The position numbers were made by a program, and so were the translations under genes. The notes below the pieces were generated by a model, which saw only the letters and a list, made by a program, of their open reading frames with translations, was not told the DNA's origin and did no database searches. Positions 53,283 through 63,097 of a DNA stretch of 64,000 nucleotides are shown here, piece by piece (position 1 is the first letter of the stretch; each line of letters opens with the position of its first letter). The DNA lies in assembly GCF_001550135.1 (NCBI RefSeq), contig NZ_LRUE01000015.1:682001-746000 (forward strand), in the 5' to 3' direction. This DNA comes from Pseudoalteromonas shioyasakiensis. Its GTDB lineage: Bacteria > Pseudomonadota > Gammaproteobacteria > Enterobacterales > Alteromonadaceae.

Positions 53283-53873
53283 CTAAAACAGCTGAATTTC
53301 TTCAGTTTCAAGCGCAAAGGTTTTGCCGTTTGCAAAACTTATATCGATATAAAAAATATGACTACTCTCAACTTCAGGAGCTTGGTTAGGTTTTAGTTCA
53401 ATAAATATAGGTGCTGTAGTGGGTAATACGCTCGTGAAGTCTTCTACACTGGCATAGTTGCCATCACTGTAATAATCAAAATCATTAACAAACATCTCTG
53501 TGATATCAAACACACTATTTAAACTCATACCCGCAGTGAGTTCATTGTTGTAATCAGCGCTTGAGTATATATTAATCGCTGTAATGGTGTTCGCGCTCCC
53601 TAGTACCACTGCAGGGATAGCACACTCTGCATACTCTTTATTAGGGTCGGGCTCATTTCCTTCACTATAAACGCCTTCACCAACACCGCCTAATTTAATG
53701 GTATAGGCATCATAAGCGAGTGCTGTATTAGCCTCGTTTTGCTCTGGGGTGACAACATAATTATTAATATCGATTGCAATGGGGTAAGGTGAGCACTCAA
53801 GCTCATCGTTTGAGTCTGAATTACAACCAGCTAAAAAGCTTGCAAGTAGAGTGACCAGTAAAAGATTTTTCAT
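53283..53873 (-). CDS. Hypothetical lipoprotein
   Basis: A 196-residue lipoprotein (MKNLLLVTLLASFLAGC; lipobox LAGC) with a Ser/Asp-rich linker after the cysteine. The mature part is acidic and beta-rich with two further cysteines (LECSPYP, YAECAIP). No family recognised. The start at 53873 has AAGGAC upstream and gives the correct lipoprotein signal; the in-frame ATG at 53897 does not. Monocistronic. Confidence 0.7.
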   Translation of the reverse strand: MKNLLLVTLLASFLAGCNSDSNDELECSPYPIAIDINNYVVTPEQNEANTALAYDAYTIKLGGVGEGVYSEGNEPDPNKEYAECAIPAVVLGSANTITAINIYSSADYNNELTAGMSLNSVFDITEMFVNDFDYYSDGNYASVEDFTSVLPTTAPIFIELKPNQAPEVESSHIFYIDISFANGKTFALETEEIQLF

Positions 53874-54056
53874 TATTGTCCTTATTAGTTTTATCATTTC
53901 CTGAGTTAATAATTGCCCATAAAATAGACCACAACAAGTACTTAACTGCTAAAATTCGCTCACACTTTATACCCGTGTTGCTATAGATGGTTAAGGTTCA
54001 TGAAAATGCCATCAAATGACTATTTAATTAAATTAGGAATTTTCACGTAAAGCGCG

Positions 54057-54062
54057 TATAAT
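54057..54062 (+). promoter_or_regulatory. Candidate -10 element of ndk
   Basis: TATAAT, 53 bp before the ndk ATG. The -35 region (TAGGAA at a 17-bp spacing) is poor, so only the -10 is proposed. Confidence 0.4.
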
Positions 54063-54114
54063 TCGCGCCCGTTAATATTTAACCTTTTAAATTTAAAATT
54101 ATTGGAGCATAAAG

Positions 54115-54546
54115 ATGGCTTTAGAGCGTACTTTTTCAATCGTAAAACCTGATGCAGTTGCTAAAAACCACATCGGTGCTATCTACAACCGTTTCGAAAC
54201 TGCTGGTCTTAAAATCGTTGCAGCTAAAATGGTTCACCTTTCAAAAGAAAAAGCTGAAGGTTTCTACGCTGAGCACAGCGAGCGTCCTTTCTTCGGTGCT
54301 TTAGTTGAGTTCATGACATCTGGTCCAGTAATGGTTACTGTTCTTGAAGGTGAGAACGCAGTTCTTAAAAACCGTGAAATCATGGGTGCTACTAACCCTG
54401 CTGAAGCACTAGCTGGTACTTTACGTGCTGACTACGCAGACAGCATCGACGAAAATGCTGTTCACGGTTCTGACGCTGTTGAATCAGCTGCACGTGAAAT
54501 CGCATACTTCTTCGCTGACGAAGAAATCTGCCCACGTACTCGTTAA
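54115..54546 (+). CDS. ndk: Nucleoside diphosphate kinase
   Basis: A 143-residue Ndk. [18 protein letters not shown] is the N-terminal signature and [16 protein letters not shown] carries the active-site His (phosphohistidine) near residue 117. It equalises NTP pools by moving the gamma-phosphate between nucleotides. GGAG precedes the ATG. Codon use is strongly biased (GCT, GGT, CGT), as expected for a highly expressed gene. Monocistronic with a strong terminator. Confidence 0.98.
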   Translation: MALERTFSIVKPDAVAKNHIGAIYNRFETAGLKIVAAKMVHLSKEKAEGFYAEHSERPFFGALVEFMTSGPVMVTVLEGENAVLKNREIMGATNPAEALAGTLRADYADSIDENAVHGSDAVESAAREIAYFFADEEICPRTR

Positions 54547-54580
54547 TTTCGAGTTCACAGCTAAGTCTGTGATGCAGAAG

Positions 54581-54605
54581 AAAAAGGGCTTTCGGGCCCT
54601 TTTTT
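54581..54605 (+). terminator. Rho-independent terminator of ndk
   Basis: AAAAAGGGCT-TTCG-GGCCCTTTTT: GC-rich stem with a stable TTCG tetraloop and T-tract. Confidence 0.92.
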
Positions 54606-54716
54606 AGTCATTAGCTAAGCTTATTGTAAATATGTTTAGCTAATGACTAAGTCGATTAAATAATATACAATCGCGCACCCAAACTACTTACCACCGTCAC
54701 TGATTGAGGTTGTTTC

Positions 54717-55847
54717 ATGGCCACTGAAAAAAAGATTAATTTATTAGATTTAAACCGAGATGCAATGCGTGAGCTTTTTGTATCATTCGGTGAAAAGCCA
54801 TTCCGTGGCGATCAGGTGATGAAATGGATTTATCATTTTGGTGTAGACAATTTTGACGACATGACAAACGTCAACAAAAAGCTAAAAGAGAAACTAAAAG
54901 CTGAATGTGAAATTGTTGCTCCTGAAATCTCAGTTAAGCAAGTAGCAAGTGATGGCACCATCAAATACGCTCTGATGCTACAAGGTGGCCAAGAAGTAGA
55001 AGCTGTTTGGATCCCAGAAAAAGACCGTGCAACTTTATGTGTTTCATCACAAGTAGGTTGTGCCCTTGAATGTACTTTCTGCTCAACAGCACAACAAGGC
55101 TTTAACCGTAACTTATCAGTATCTGAGATCATCGGTCAGGTATGGCGTGTTGCAAAAGACATTGGTTTAGATGGCGATAGCACTAAGCGACCAGTTACTA
55201 ACGTGGTAATGATGGGTATGGGTGAGCCATTACTAAACCTTAAAAATGTAGTACCAGCAATGGAACTTATGATGGACGACTGGGGTTTTGGTTTATCAAA
55301 GCGTCGCGTTACATTAAGTACCTCTGGTGTGGTACCTGCTCTTGATTTATTAAAAGAGAAAATTGACGTAGCGCTGGCTATTTCACTTCACGCGCCAAAC
55401 AATGAACTACGTGATGTACTGGTACCAATTAATAAAAAGTACCCTATCGAAGAGTTTTTAGCGGCGTGTCGTCGTTATATTGATGGCTCTAAAGCAAACA
55501 AAGATGTGACTATCGAATACGTTATGCTACAAGGTGTAAACGACAGCACAGATCAAGCTCACGAATTGGTTAAAACTCTTAAAGGTACACCTTCAAAAGT
55601 GAACCTAATTCCGTTTAACCCATTCCCAGGTAATGAATATGGCCGTTCGAGCAACAGCCGCATCGACCGCTTCTCTAAAGTATTACAAGCAGCGGGAATT
55701 ACCTGTATTGTTCGCCGTACCCGTGGTGATGATATTGACGCAGCTTGTGGTCAATTAGTGGGTGATGTTGTAGACCGTACTAAACGTTTAGCGAAAAAGA
55801 AAATGCGCGAAGATAACGCTATTGCGGTAAATGTTCACCAAGCATAA
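54717..55847 (+). CDS. rlmN: Dual-specificity 23S rRNA/tRNA adenine-C2 methyltransferase RlmN
   Basis: A 376-residue radical-SAM enzyme that methylates A2503 of 23S rRNA and A37 of some tRNAs. The cluster-binding motif is [15 protein letters not shown] near residue 120. MGMGEPLLN and ISLHAPNN are SAM-binding parts; [12 protein letters not shown] and [10 protein letters not shown] match the family; [18 protein letters not shown] carries the resolving Cys. Length and start are standard. First gene of the conserved rlmN-der row. Confidence 0.97.
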   Translation: MATEKKINLLDLNRDAMRELFVSFGEKPFRGDQVMKWIYHFGVDNFDDMTNVNKKLKEKLKAECEIVAPEISVKQVASDGTIKYALMLQGGQEVEAVWIPEKDRATLCVSSQVGCALECTFCSTAQQGFNRNLSVSEIIGQVWRVAKDIGLDGDSTKRPVTNVVMMGMGEPLLNLKNVVPAMELMMDDWGFGLSKRRVTLSTSGVVPALDLLKEKIDVALAISLHAPNNELRDVLVPINKKYPIEEFLAACRRYIDGSKANKDVTIEYVMLQGVNDSTDQAHELVKTLKGTPSKVNLIPFNPFPGNEYGRSSNSRIDRFSKVLQAAGITCIVRRTRGDDIDAACGQLVGDVVDRTKRLAKKKMREDNAIAVNVHQA

Positions 55848-55864
55848 GCGTAACTTTTAAAGAT

Positions 55865-55922
55865 AAGCCTTTGTGACAAACTCGTTATTTTTAAAATAAT
55901 AGATGCAACACAAAGGCTTTTC
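55865..55922 (+). terminator. Long-loop hairpin terminator after rlmN
   Basis: Arms AAGCCTTTGTG (55865-55875) and CACAAAGGCTT (55909-55919) are perfectly complementary with a 33-nt AT-rich loop, followed by TT. The long loop makes it less efficient or an attenuator before pilF. Confidence 0.55.
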
Positions 55923-55961
55923 GGTAAGATAGGCATACGGAATCAAAGAAGAGATTAGGTA

Positions 55962-57773
55962 ATGCGTTCTATACTTGCCATTACTGTTAGTGCAATAGCA
56001 TTAACAGGGTGTGTTACAGAAAACAGCTACAATGGTAGCGACAGACCCGTTGTTGAAAAAAAGATTAATAATACCGGTGCTGCTCGTACTCGTATCGCCC
56101 TTGCGTTACAGTACTTAAAGACAGGCAACAACTCGCAAGCAAAATATAACCTAGAACGTGCCGCAGACTTTGCCCCTGACCTTCCTGAAGTACACTATTC
56201 TTTAGCTTATTACTATCAACAGGTTGATGAACCTGAGCTAGCAGATAAAGCCTATCAACGCGCACTAAAAATCGCCCCTAATGATCCGAACACCTTAAAT
56301 AACTACGGTGTATTTTTGTGTGGCATTGGCGAATACGACCGCGCAGCAGAAGAGCTTCTTAAGGCGATTTCAATTCCTAGCTATATCCGTGTAGCTGAAA
56401 GTTACGAAAACTTAGCCTTGTGCGCGATTGAATTTGATGATTTTGAAAATGCAGAAAAATACCTTAAGTCAGCACTAAATCACAGCTCACAGCGTCCTTC
56501 TTCAATGATAAGCCTTGCTGGTTTGTATTACGCAAAAAGCGATCTTCATAAAGCTGAAGATATCATTGAAAAATACGAATCTTTAGGCCGAGTAACACCT
56601 CGAGCACTCATGCTCAGCTACTTAATTCAGCAACGCATGGGCCATATTGAAAAAGCTGAAACAACGGCAGGTATTATTCTACAAACCTATCCAGGTTCAG
56701 TAGAAGCGAAAACCATTTCATCTGGGCAAACTAAACGCTCAGAATTTGAAGTTCTACGAGAAAAATACCGTCAAGCGCAGCTTGAAGAACTGAAAATCTC
56801 AAGCGATAACAGCATAGTTAGCAAAGATCAGCCAAAAATTCGCATCGTGAAAAGAAAAGCGCCTGCTAAACAAGCTGTTGTTGCACAGGCGTCAGTGGCT
56901 GCTACCGGGCAAAGCCTTGTAAAGACCACAAATGTTCCAACAACTTATGAACAAACTTCTCTAGTTGAGCAGCCAACTGTAAACAAAACTCAACCCGAGC
57001 CACAAACTGTAGCGCAAAGTAATAAGCAGGTGCCTACTGAGGTAAACTCAGACAGCGAAGAAAAGCCCGTAACAGAGACTTTAGCCTCTTCACAAACGAG
57101 CGATACAACGCCAGAGACGCTCACAAAGCAAACTGACGAAGGTTTCCAAACAGTTTCCTCTCGTAAAGTTGAACAAACTCCAGTTATTGCAAAGCAGCAA
57201 ACAGACGCGCAAAGCAATGATGAAGTGACCATAGTGTCATTTGGTGCACCGCAAACGCCAAGCGTTCAACAACAAACGCCAGCAAACTCGCAAAATACCA
57301 AAAATGATGCCAGCACTGTGGTGTTTTACGAAGCAGAAAAAGACGAAAACGTATTTAGTGGCAGTCAAACAACGGCGTCAACCGCAAATAGCACTGACTT
57401 TAGCGTGACAAACGAGCCGCTTAACTTACCCATGCTGAACGCAAATGTACCGGCGCTGAATATCCCGTATCATATTATTGAAAATGGTGAAAACCTCTTT
57501 AGCATTTCGGTGCGATACAATGTTAAACTACAGAAGATTTTGCTGTGGAATGGCTTAAAAGAATCGGATCGTGTACAAAACGGTACTCGCATTTATTTGA
57601 ACGATCCGAACATTTATCACGACATCAATGATGGCGACACACTCTTTAGCATAGCCACACAGCATAGCGTATTGATCGATCAGTTAATGCGCTGGAACAA
57701 ATTGAGCCCAGATGTCGCCCTAGAACCTGGGCATAGACTCTTATTGGTAGATCCAGACTCATACGCATTATGA
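55962..57773 (+). CDS. pilW: Type IV pilus pilotin PilF/PilW with C-terminal LysM extension
   Basis: A 603-residue lipoprotein, about twice the usual pilotin length. Signal with lipobox LTGC near residue 17; TPR repeats at about 40-250 (ARTRIALALQYLKTGNNSQA, PDLPEVHYSLAYYYQQVDEP, NDPNTLNNYGVFLCGIGEYD) match PilF, which brings the PilQ secretin to the outer membrane. A low-complexity Gln/Thr/Ser linker (about 290-480) leads to two LysM-like domains (HIIENGENLFSISVRYNV and DINDGDTLFSIATQHSVL) that should bind peptidoglycan. The stop overlaps the rodZ start. Confidence 0.9.
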   Translation: MRSILAITVSAIALTGCVTENSYNGSDRPVVEKKINNTGAARTRIALALQYLKTGNNSQAKYNLERAADFAPDLPEVHYSLAYYYQQVDEPELADKAYQRALKIAPNDPNTLNNYGVFLCGIGEYDRAAEELLKAISIPSYIRVAESYENLALCAIEFDDFENAEKYLKSALNHSSQRPSSMISLAGLYYAKSDLHKAEDIIEKYESLGRVTPRALMLSYLIQQRMGHIEKAETTAGIILQTYPGSVEAKTISSGQTKRSEFEVLREKYRQAQLEELKISSDNSIVSKDQPKIRIVKRKAPAKQAVVAQASVAATGQSLVKTTNVPTTYEQTSLVEQPTVNKTQPEPQTVAQSNKQVPTEVNSDSEEKPVTETLASSQTSDTTPETLTKQTDEGFQTVSSRKVEQTPVIAKQQTDAQSNDEVTIVSFGAPQTPSVQQQTPANSQNTKNDASTVVFYEAEKDENVFSGSQTTASTANSTDFSVTNEPLNLPMLNANVPALNIPYHIIENGENLFSISVRYNVKLQKILLWNGLKESDRVQNGTRIYLNDPNIYHDINDGDTLFSIATQHSVLIDQLMRWNKLSPDVALEPGHRLLLVDPDSYAL

Positions 57774-58657
57774 ATGAAGAAAACAATTTAGAACAACCAC
57801 AAGAAACGCTCGGCCAAGCGCTAAAAAAGCGCCGCGAAGACGCAGGAATGAGCCTTGAGCAACTTGCTGGTGCATTAAAGTTATCAGTTTTACAGTTACA
57901 ACGACTAGAAAACGACGAGCACGAACTACTAGGCCCTGCGACCTTCGTAAAAGGTTATATCAGAAGCTATTGCCGTGAGCTTAAAATCGATAGCCAAGCC
58001 ATGCTTGAATTACTGCCTGAGCACGTTGAGCCTGAGAAAAAGTCAAAAATGCAGAGCTTTTCTCGCCGCACAGAAAAAGAAGCACATGACAGCCGTTTAA
58101 TGCTGTTTAGCTACTTTATCGTAGCGGTGATCATTGGCTCGTCTGTGTTTTGGTGGTGGCAAAATAGCAACCAGAATATCGAAGAGCCGGTCACGACTGC
58201 GATGCCAAACCAACTTGAAAGCAGTGATATTTCACCTGACTTAACTGTAGAAGCACCAGCTGAAGAAACCATTCAACCACTCGCTGAAGGCGAGCAAGAA
58301 ATCGCTCAGCCTGAAGCTGATGCGCCAACGACCAGCAACGAAGCACAAAATCAAGCTGCATCACAAAACCAATCTGCTGCTCAGCCACAAACTGAAAAGG
58401 CAGATCCTGAGCACAGCGAAGTGGTGATGCACTTCAATGAAGATAGCTGGGTAGAAATTCACGATGGCAACGGCGATCGCATCGCTTTTGGTGTTAAAAA
58501 AGCAGGTTACATTATGACAGTAACCGGCCCACAGCCGTTTAATGTAGTATTAGGCAAGCACCAAGTAGTCGACATTACTTTTCAAGGTCAAGCCGTCGAT
58601 ACCTCACATTTTGCCAAAAATCGCTTAGCTAAATTTACTTTACCGTTATCAGAGTAA
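57770..58657 (+). CDS. rodZ: Cell-shape protein RodZ
   Basis: A 295-residue bitopic membrane protein. The N-terminal helix-turn-helix ([20 protein letters not shown], then [14 protein letters not shown]) binds MreB; the transmembrane helix is at about 110-128 ([18 protein letters not shown]); an acidic/Gln linker follows and the periplasmic DUF4115 domain ([19 protein letters not shown]) closes the protein. RodZ connects MreB with the elongation machinery. ATGA overlap with pilW means coupling; ispG follows after 5 bp. Confidence 0.95.
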   Translation: MNEENNLEQPQETLGQALKKRREDAGMSLEQLAGALKLSVLQLQRLENDEHELLGPATFVKGYIRSYCRELKIDSQAMLELLPEHVEPEKKSKMQSFSRRTEKEAHDSRLMLFSYFIVAVIIGSSVFWWWQNSNQNIEEPVTTAMPNQLESSDISPDLTVEAPAEETIQPLAEGEQEIAQPEADAPTTSNEAQNQAASQNQSAAQPQTEKADPEHSEVVMHFNEDSWVEIHDGNGDRIAFGVKKAGYIMTVTGPQPFNVVLGKHQVVDITFQGQAVDTSHFAKNRLAKFTLPLSE

Positions 58658-58662
58658 CCGCA

Positions 58663-59781
58663 ATGTTTTCAGAATCTCCTATTAAACGCAGAAAATCGAC
58701 CCGTATTAACGTAGGTAACGTGCCAATTGGTGATGGTGCGCCAATTGCCGTTCAGTCGATGACTAACACCAACACCCTAGATATCGATGCAACGGTTGCA
58801 CAAATTCAAGCTATTCAAGATGCCGGCGCCGATATTGTGCGTGTGTCTGTACCAACCATGGAAGCAGCTGAAGCATTTAAAAGCATTAAAGAACAAGTCA
58901 CTATCCCGCTGGTAACAGATATTCACTTTGATTACCGTATTGCATTAAAAGTGGCTCAGTATGGTGCGGATTGTTTACGTATTAACCCGGGTAACATCGG
59001 AAGCGAAGAGCGTATTCGTGCCGTTGTAGACTCTGCACGTGAGCATAACATTCCGATTCGTATTGGTGTTAATGGCGGTTCATTAGAGCGCGACTTACAA
59101 GAAAAATACGGTGAACCAACGCCAGAAGCTTTACTTGAATCAGCTATGCGCCATGTTGAGATCTTACAACGTTTAGACTTTGATCAATTCAAAGTATCCG
59201 TTAAAGCGTCAGATGTATTTTTAGCGGTTGGTGCGTATCGATTACTTGCCAAAGAAATTGACCAGCCTCTGCATTTAGGTATTACCGAAGCCGGTGGTAT
59301 GCGCTCAGGTTCTGTTAAATCAGCTGTTGGCTTAGGTATGCTACTAGCCGAAGGCATTGGTGACACACTGCGCGTATCCCTTGCTGCCGATCCGGTACAA
59401 GAGATCAAAGTTGGTTTTGATATTTTAAAATCATTACGCATTCGCTCTCGCGGCATTAACTTTATTGCTTGCCCGAGCTGCTCACGCCAAGAGTTTGATG
59501 TGGTAAGCACCATGAACCAACTTGAAGAGCGCCTTGAAGACGTGGTTGAGCCTATGTCTGTGTCGGTAATTGGTTGTGTAGTAAATGGTCCTGGCGAAGC
59601 ACTTGTAAGTGATATTGGCCTTGCTGGTGCGAACCGTCGCTCTGGCTTATACATCAATGGTGAGCGCCAAAAAGCACGTATCGATAACGATAACATTGTC
59701 GACCAACTTGAAGGCTATGTGCGCGACTTTATCGCTAAAAAAGAGAAAGAAACGCCAATCGACATCAAAATCGTTGAATAA
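58663..59781 (+). CDS. ispG: 4-hydroxy-3-methylbut-2-enyl diphosphate synthase IspG
   Basis: A 372-residue [4Fe-4S] enzyme of the MEP isoprenoid pathway. The TIM-barrel N-terminal part ([27 protein letters not shown]) and the C-terminal Fe-S part with [10 protein letters not shown] and [12 protein letters not shown] supply the three cluster cysteines. It makes HMBPP from MEcPP. Length is that of E. coli IspG. It is followed by a terminator, then by the hisS promoter. Confidence 0.97.
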   Translation: MFSESPIKRRKSTRINVGNVPIGDGAPIAVQSMTNTNTLDIDATVAQIQAIQDAGADIVRVSVPTMEAAEAFKSIKEQVTIPLVTDIHFDYRIALKVAQYGADCLRINPGNIGSEERIRAVVDSAREHNIPIRIGVNGGSLERDLQEKYGEPTPEALLESAMRHVEILQRLDFDQFKVSVKASDVFLAVGAYRLLAKEIDQPLHLGITEAGGMRSGSVKSAVGLGMLLAEGIGDTLRVSLAADPVQEIKVGFDILKSLRIRSRGINFIACPSCSRQEFDVVSTMNQLEERLEDVVEPMSVSVIGCVVNGPGEALVSDIGLAGANRRSGLYINGERQKARIDNDNIVDQLEGYVRDFIAKKEKETPIDIKIVE

Positions 59782-59793
59782 TTCGCATATACT

Positions 59794-59820
59794 CGGCAAA
59801 CCCTTGGGTTTGCCGTTTAC
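59794..59820 (+). terminator. Rho-independent terminator after ispG
   Basis: Perfect 10-bp stem CGGCAAACCC/GGGTTTGCCG with a TT loop and a T/A-rich tail. Confidence 0.8.
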
Positions 59821-59843
59821 CTTTACCGCTTAGACGGTATAAT
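59816..59843 (+). promoter_or_regulatory. Candidate hisS promoter
   Basis: TTTACC (59816-59821), 16-bp spacer, TATAAT (59838-59843), 71 bp before the hisS start. Confidence 0.55.
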
Positions 59844-59914
59844 GACGGGTCAATTTTTTAGTTTTTCTTGAGGCGCGATTTTTTCAGCGCAAGTACAGTA
59901 TTTAGGATTTATCA

Positions 59915-61189
59915 GTGGCAAAACAAATTCAGGCAGTTCGTGGTATGAACGATTGTCTGCCAGGCGATACGCAAATTTGGCAGAAAGTAGAAGACATTTT
60001 ACGTGAAACAGTTTCATCGTTTGGTTATCAAGAAATTCGTTTTCCAATTGTTGAATCAACCGACCTATTCAAGCGCTCTATCGGTGAAGTAACCGATATC
60101 GTCGAAAAAGAAATGTACACCTTTGCAGACCGTAATGGCGATAACTTAACACTTCGCCCTGAAGGTACGGCAGTATGTGTGCGTGCAGGTAATCAAAACG
60201 GTTTACTGTATAACCAAGAACAACGTTTATGGTACATGGGCCCTATGTTCCGTCACGAGCGTCCACAAAAAGGCCGTTACCGTCAATTCCACCAATTTGG
60301 TTTAGAAACATTCGGCATTGCCACTGCTGATATTGATGCAGAAGTTATTTTGCTGACAGCCCAATTATGGAAAGAATTTGGTATCAGTGAGCACGTTCGT
60401 CTGGAGCTTAACTCATTAGGTTCAAATGAAGCGCGTGCAGACTACCGCGATGCACTTGTTGCTTACTTAGAGCAACACGTCGATGTACTTGATGAAGACT
60501 CTAAGCGTCGTATGCACACCAACCCTTTACGTGTGTTAGATAGCAAAAACCCTGATGTACAAGCTATTTTAACTGATGCGCCTAAACTATCTGAGCACTT
60601 AGACGCTGAATCAAAAGAACATTTTGAAAATTTATGTGAACGTTTAGACGCTGCAGGCGTCGAATACACGGTAAATGAAAAGCTTGTACGTGGCCTTGAC
60701 TATTATAACCGCACCGTTTTTGAGTGGGTAACTGATAGCCTAGGCGCACAAGGAACCGTTTGTGCCGGTGGTCGTTACGATGGTCTAGTTGAACAACTAG
60801 GCGGTAAAGCAACACCAGCGGTAGGTTTTGCAATGGGTCTTGAGCGTTTAGTGTTATTACTTCAAGCACTAGAAAGTGTAGGTGACATCCGCCGTAGTGC
60901 TGATGTATATTTGGCAGCCATGGGCGATAAAGCCAGCATTCAAGCGCCAATCATTGCCGCTCAATTACGTAAAGATGTTGCAGGTCTACGTGTTATGGTG
61001 CACGCAGGCGGTGGCAACTTTAAAAAGCAATTAAAACGCGCAGATAAAAGCGATGCGCTAGTCGCGGTTATTATCGGCGAAGATGAATTAGAACAAGGCG
61101 TTGTGACTATTAAGTACTTACGTGAGCGTAAAGAACAAGTCACCTTAAAACTAGAAGAAGCGAAAACGCTACTAGCTGAACTTATTTAA
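59915..61189 (+). CDS. hisS: Histidyl-tRNA synthetase
   Basis: A 424-residue class II synthetase from a GTG start. [17 protein letters not shown] is the usual N-terminus; motif 2 is [21 protein letters not shown] (two parts), [14 protein letters not shown] is the histidine-binding HisA motif, and [10 protein letters not shown] is motif 3. The anticodon-binding domain is at the C-terminus (about 330-424). It charges tRNA-His. Co-transcribed with yfgM, bamB (and possibly der) downstream. Confidence 0.97.
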   Translation: MAKQIQAVRGMNDCLPGDTQIWQKVEDILRETVSSFGYQEIRFPIVESTDLFKRSIGEVTDIVEKEMYTFADRNGDNLTLRPEGTAVCVRAGNQNGLLYNQEQRLWYMGPMFRHERPQKGRYRQFHQFGLETFGIATADIDAEVILLTAQLWKEFGISEHVRLELNSLGSNEARADYRDALVAYLEQHVDVLDEDSKRRMHTNPLRVLDSKNPDVQAILTDAPKLSEHLDAESKEHFENLCERLDAAGVEYTVNEKLVRGLDYYNRTVFEWVTDSLGAQGTVCAGGRYDGLVEQLGGKATPAVGFAMGLERLVLLLQALESVGDIRRSADVYLAAMGDKASIQAPIIAAQLRKDVAGLRVMVHAGGGNFKKQLKRADKSDALVAVIIGEDELEQGVVTIKYLRERKEQVTLKLEEAKTLLAELI

Positions 61190-61213
61190 GCCCAGCTAGC
61201 AACAGAGGTAAGC

Positions 61214-61834
61214 ATGGAAATTTATTCAACAGAAGAACAACAAGAAGAAGCGATCAAACGCTTTTTCCGTGAAAATGGTTTAGCACTTGCAATTGGTATT
61301 GTTGCAGGTTTAGGTGGTTTATATGGTTGGAAAGCTTATAACCAAAACCAAATCACCACAGCTGAGAAAGCATCTGACTCTTTCACACAACTTGTTGAAA
61401 GCGGTGCCGTGCTAGAAAAAGCGGATACGTTTATTAAAGACAATGGCGAGTCAAGCTACAGCACGCTTACAGCATTTGTTGCGGCAAAAGAAGCCGTTGA
61501 AAAGAATGACCTTGATGCAGCAAGCGAAAAGCTGAACTGGATCATCACCAACGAGCAAAACCCTGAGCTTAAAGCAACGGCAACAACGCGCCTTGCTCGT
61601 GTTCACCTTGCACAAAAGCAATATGAGCAAGCGCTAACAACGCTAAACGCCCAGCTTCCAGCATCATTTGCTGCTGCAGTCGCTGAATTAAAAGGCGATG
61701 TTTATGCTGCACAAGGCGACAAAGATCAAGCTCGCAGCCAATACCAAGCTGCTGCTGATAATGGCGGCCTTGAAAACAATCCGTTATTACAAATTAAACT
61801 TGATGACTTAGCACAAACTAGCCCAGCGGCGTAA
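61214..61834 (+). CDS. yfgM: YfgM, ancillary SecYEG translocon subunit
   Basis: A 206-residue inner-membrane protein. Short cytoplasmic start (MEIYSTEEQQEEAIKRFFRE), one transmembrane helix (about 25-42), and periplasmic TPR repeats to the end. YfgM sits with PpiD at the SecYEG complex and passes proteins to periplasmic chaperones. Between hisS (24 bp) and bamB (9 bp) as in E. coli. Confidence 0.95.
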   Translation: MEIYSTEEQQEEAIKRFFRENGLALAIGIVAGLGGLYGWKAYNQNQITTAEKASDSFTQLVESGAVLEKADTFIKDNGESSYSTLTAFVAAKEAVEKNDLDAASEKLNWIITNEQNPELKATATTRLARVHLAQKQYEQALTTLNAQLPASFAAAVAELKGDVYAAQGDKDQARSQYQAAADNGGLENNPLLQIKLDDLAQTSPAA

Positions 61835-61843
61835 GGGGTTAAG

Positions 61844-63022
61844 ATGAAGAAGTTAACAGCGGCAACACTTGCTCTGTGTATCGCAACCCTGACTGGGTGT
61901 TCGTCAAGTGATGACGAGGAAGAACTAGTACTGCCTGAAATTGTTAATCAATTTGAGACAGAAGTAGTTTGGCAAGAATCAATCGGTGATGGTGTTCAGC
62001 ACTATTTCTCGCGCTTAACACCGGCTATTCATAACGATGTTGTGTATGTAGCAAACCGCGAAGGTGAAGTTGAAGCCCTATCGCTTGAAAATGGCGATAC
62101 GCTATGGCAAACAGATGTGCGTGAAAACCCAGCTTTCTGGCCTTGGGAAACCACAGAAAGTGCCAAGTTATCGGGCGGTATTTTACAAGCTTACGGCAAA
62201 ATCTTCGTTGGTTCTGAGCATGGTTACTTAACTGCTCTTGACCGTGAAACAGGTGAAATTGTTTGGCGTAAAACGATGCCAGGCGAAGTACTTGCTAAAC
62301 CAGCTGCAGGCGACGGCCTAATTTTTGTAAACCTAGGTTCAGGTAAATTATTAGCTGTACACCCAGATACAGGTGAAGAGCGTTGGAGCTTTGAACAAGA
62401 AGTGCCACCTCTGACGTTACGTGGTCAAAGTTCACCAACTGTAGCCAACGGTGGTGTATTGCTAGGCCTTGAAACAGGTAAATTAAGCGTATTAATTTCT
62501 GAAAATGGTTACTCTGCGTGGAGTGCTGAAATTGCTTCTCCAAAAGGTGCGTCTGAGTTTGAACGTTTGGTTGATGTAGATACACAAGCATTAATTAGCG
62601 GTCCATATGCTTATGCAATCGCCTATAATGGTAACTTAGCAGCCGTTGATATTCGTTCTGGTAATGTTGTTTGGAAACGTGAGTACAGCAGCTACCGTGA
62701 TTTATCAATGGATAGCCAGTCTATCTATGTTGTTGATAGCGATGGTGTTGTTTACGGTCTAGATAAAACATCAGGTATTGAGCGTTGGAGCCAACCGGCA
62801 CTGCGCGGCTGGTACTTAACAGGCCCTACCGTGGCTGGTAAATATTTAGCACTAGGTGACCAAGAAGGTAACCTACACTGGTTAGACAAAGAAACGGGTG
62901 AGCTTGTATCGCGCGAAGACTTTGACAGCTCAGGTTTCTTTATTGAGCCAGTTGTTGCCGGTGACAAGTTAATTTTATACACCCGAGATGGTGAAGTTAG
63001 CGCGGTTAAAATTCCAAACTAA
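61844..63022 (+). CDS. bamB: Outer-membrane protein assembly factor BamB
   Basis: A 392-residue lipoprotein (CIATLTGC lipobox) forming an eight-bladed beta-propeller of PQQ-like repeats: VEALSLENGDTLWQTDV, LTALDRETGEIVWRKTM, LLAVHPDTGEERWSFEQ, AAVDIRSGNVVWKREY, VYGLDKTSGIERWSQP and LHWLDKETGELVSRED. BamB supports folding of outer-membrane proteins in the BAM complex. A terminator lies between it and der. Confidence 0.97.
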   Translation: MKKLTAATLALCIATLTGCSSSDDEEELVLPEIVNQFETEVVWQESIGDGVQHYFSRLTPAIHNDVVYVANREGEVEALSLENGDTLWQTDVRENPAFWPWETTESAKLSGGILQAYGKIFVGSEHGYLTALDRETGEIVWRKTMPGEVLAKPAAGDGLIFVNLGSGKLLAVHPDTGEERWSFEQEVPPLTLRGQSSPTVANGGVLLGLETGKLSVLISENGYSAWSAEIASPKGASEFERLVDVDTQALISGPYAYAIAYNGNLAAVDIRSGNVVWKREYSSYRDLSMDSQSIYVVDSDGVVYGLDKTSGIERWSQPALRGWYLTGPTVAGKYLALGDQEGNLHWLDKETGELVSREDFDSSGFFIEPVVAGDKLILYTRDGEVSAVKIPN

Positions 63023-63049
63023 CTTACTAATAGTAAACGTTATTTTTCT

Positions 63050-63081
63050 AAGGCTTCGCTTGGCGAAGCCTTTTGTTGTTT
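63050..63081 (+). terminator. Rho-independent terminator between bamB and der
   Basis: Perfect 10-bp stem AAGGCTTCGC/GCGAAGCCTT, loop TTG, followed by TTGTTGTTTTTTT. Confidence 0.9.
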
Positions 63082-63097
63082 TTTTAAGAGGTAGTTT

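Noticed and set aside
59184..59696. 170-residue frame opposite ispG
   Set aside because: Long antisense frame caused by codon bias of ispG; Ser/Arg/Pro-rich and without any motif.
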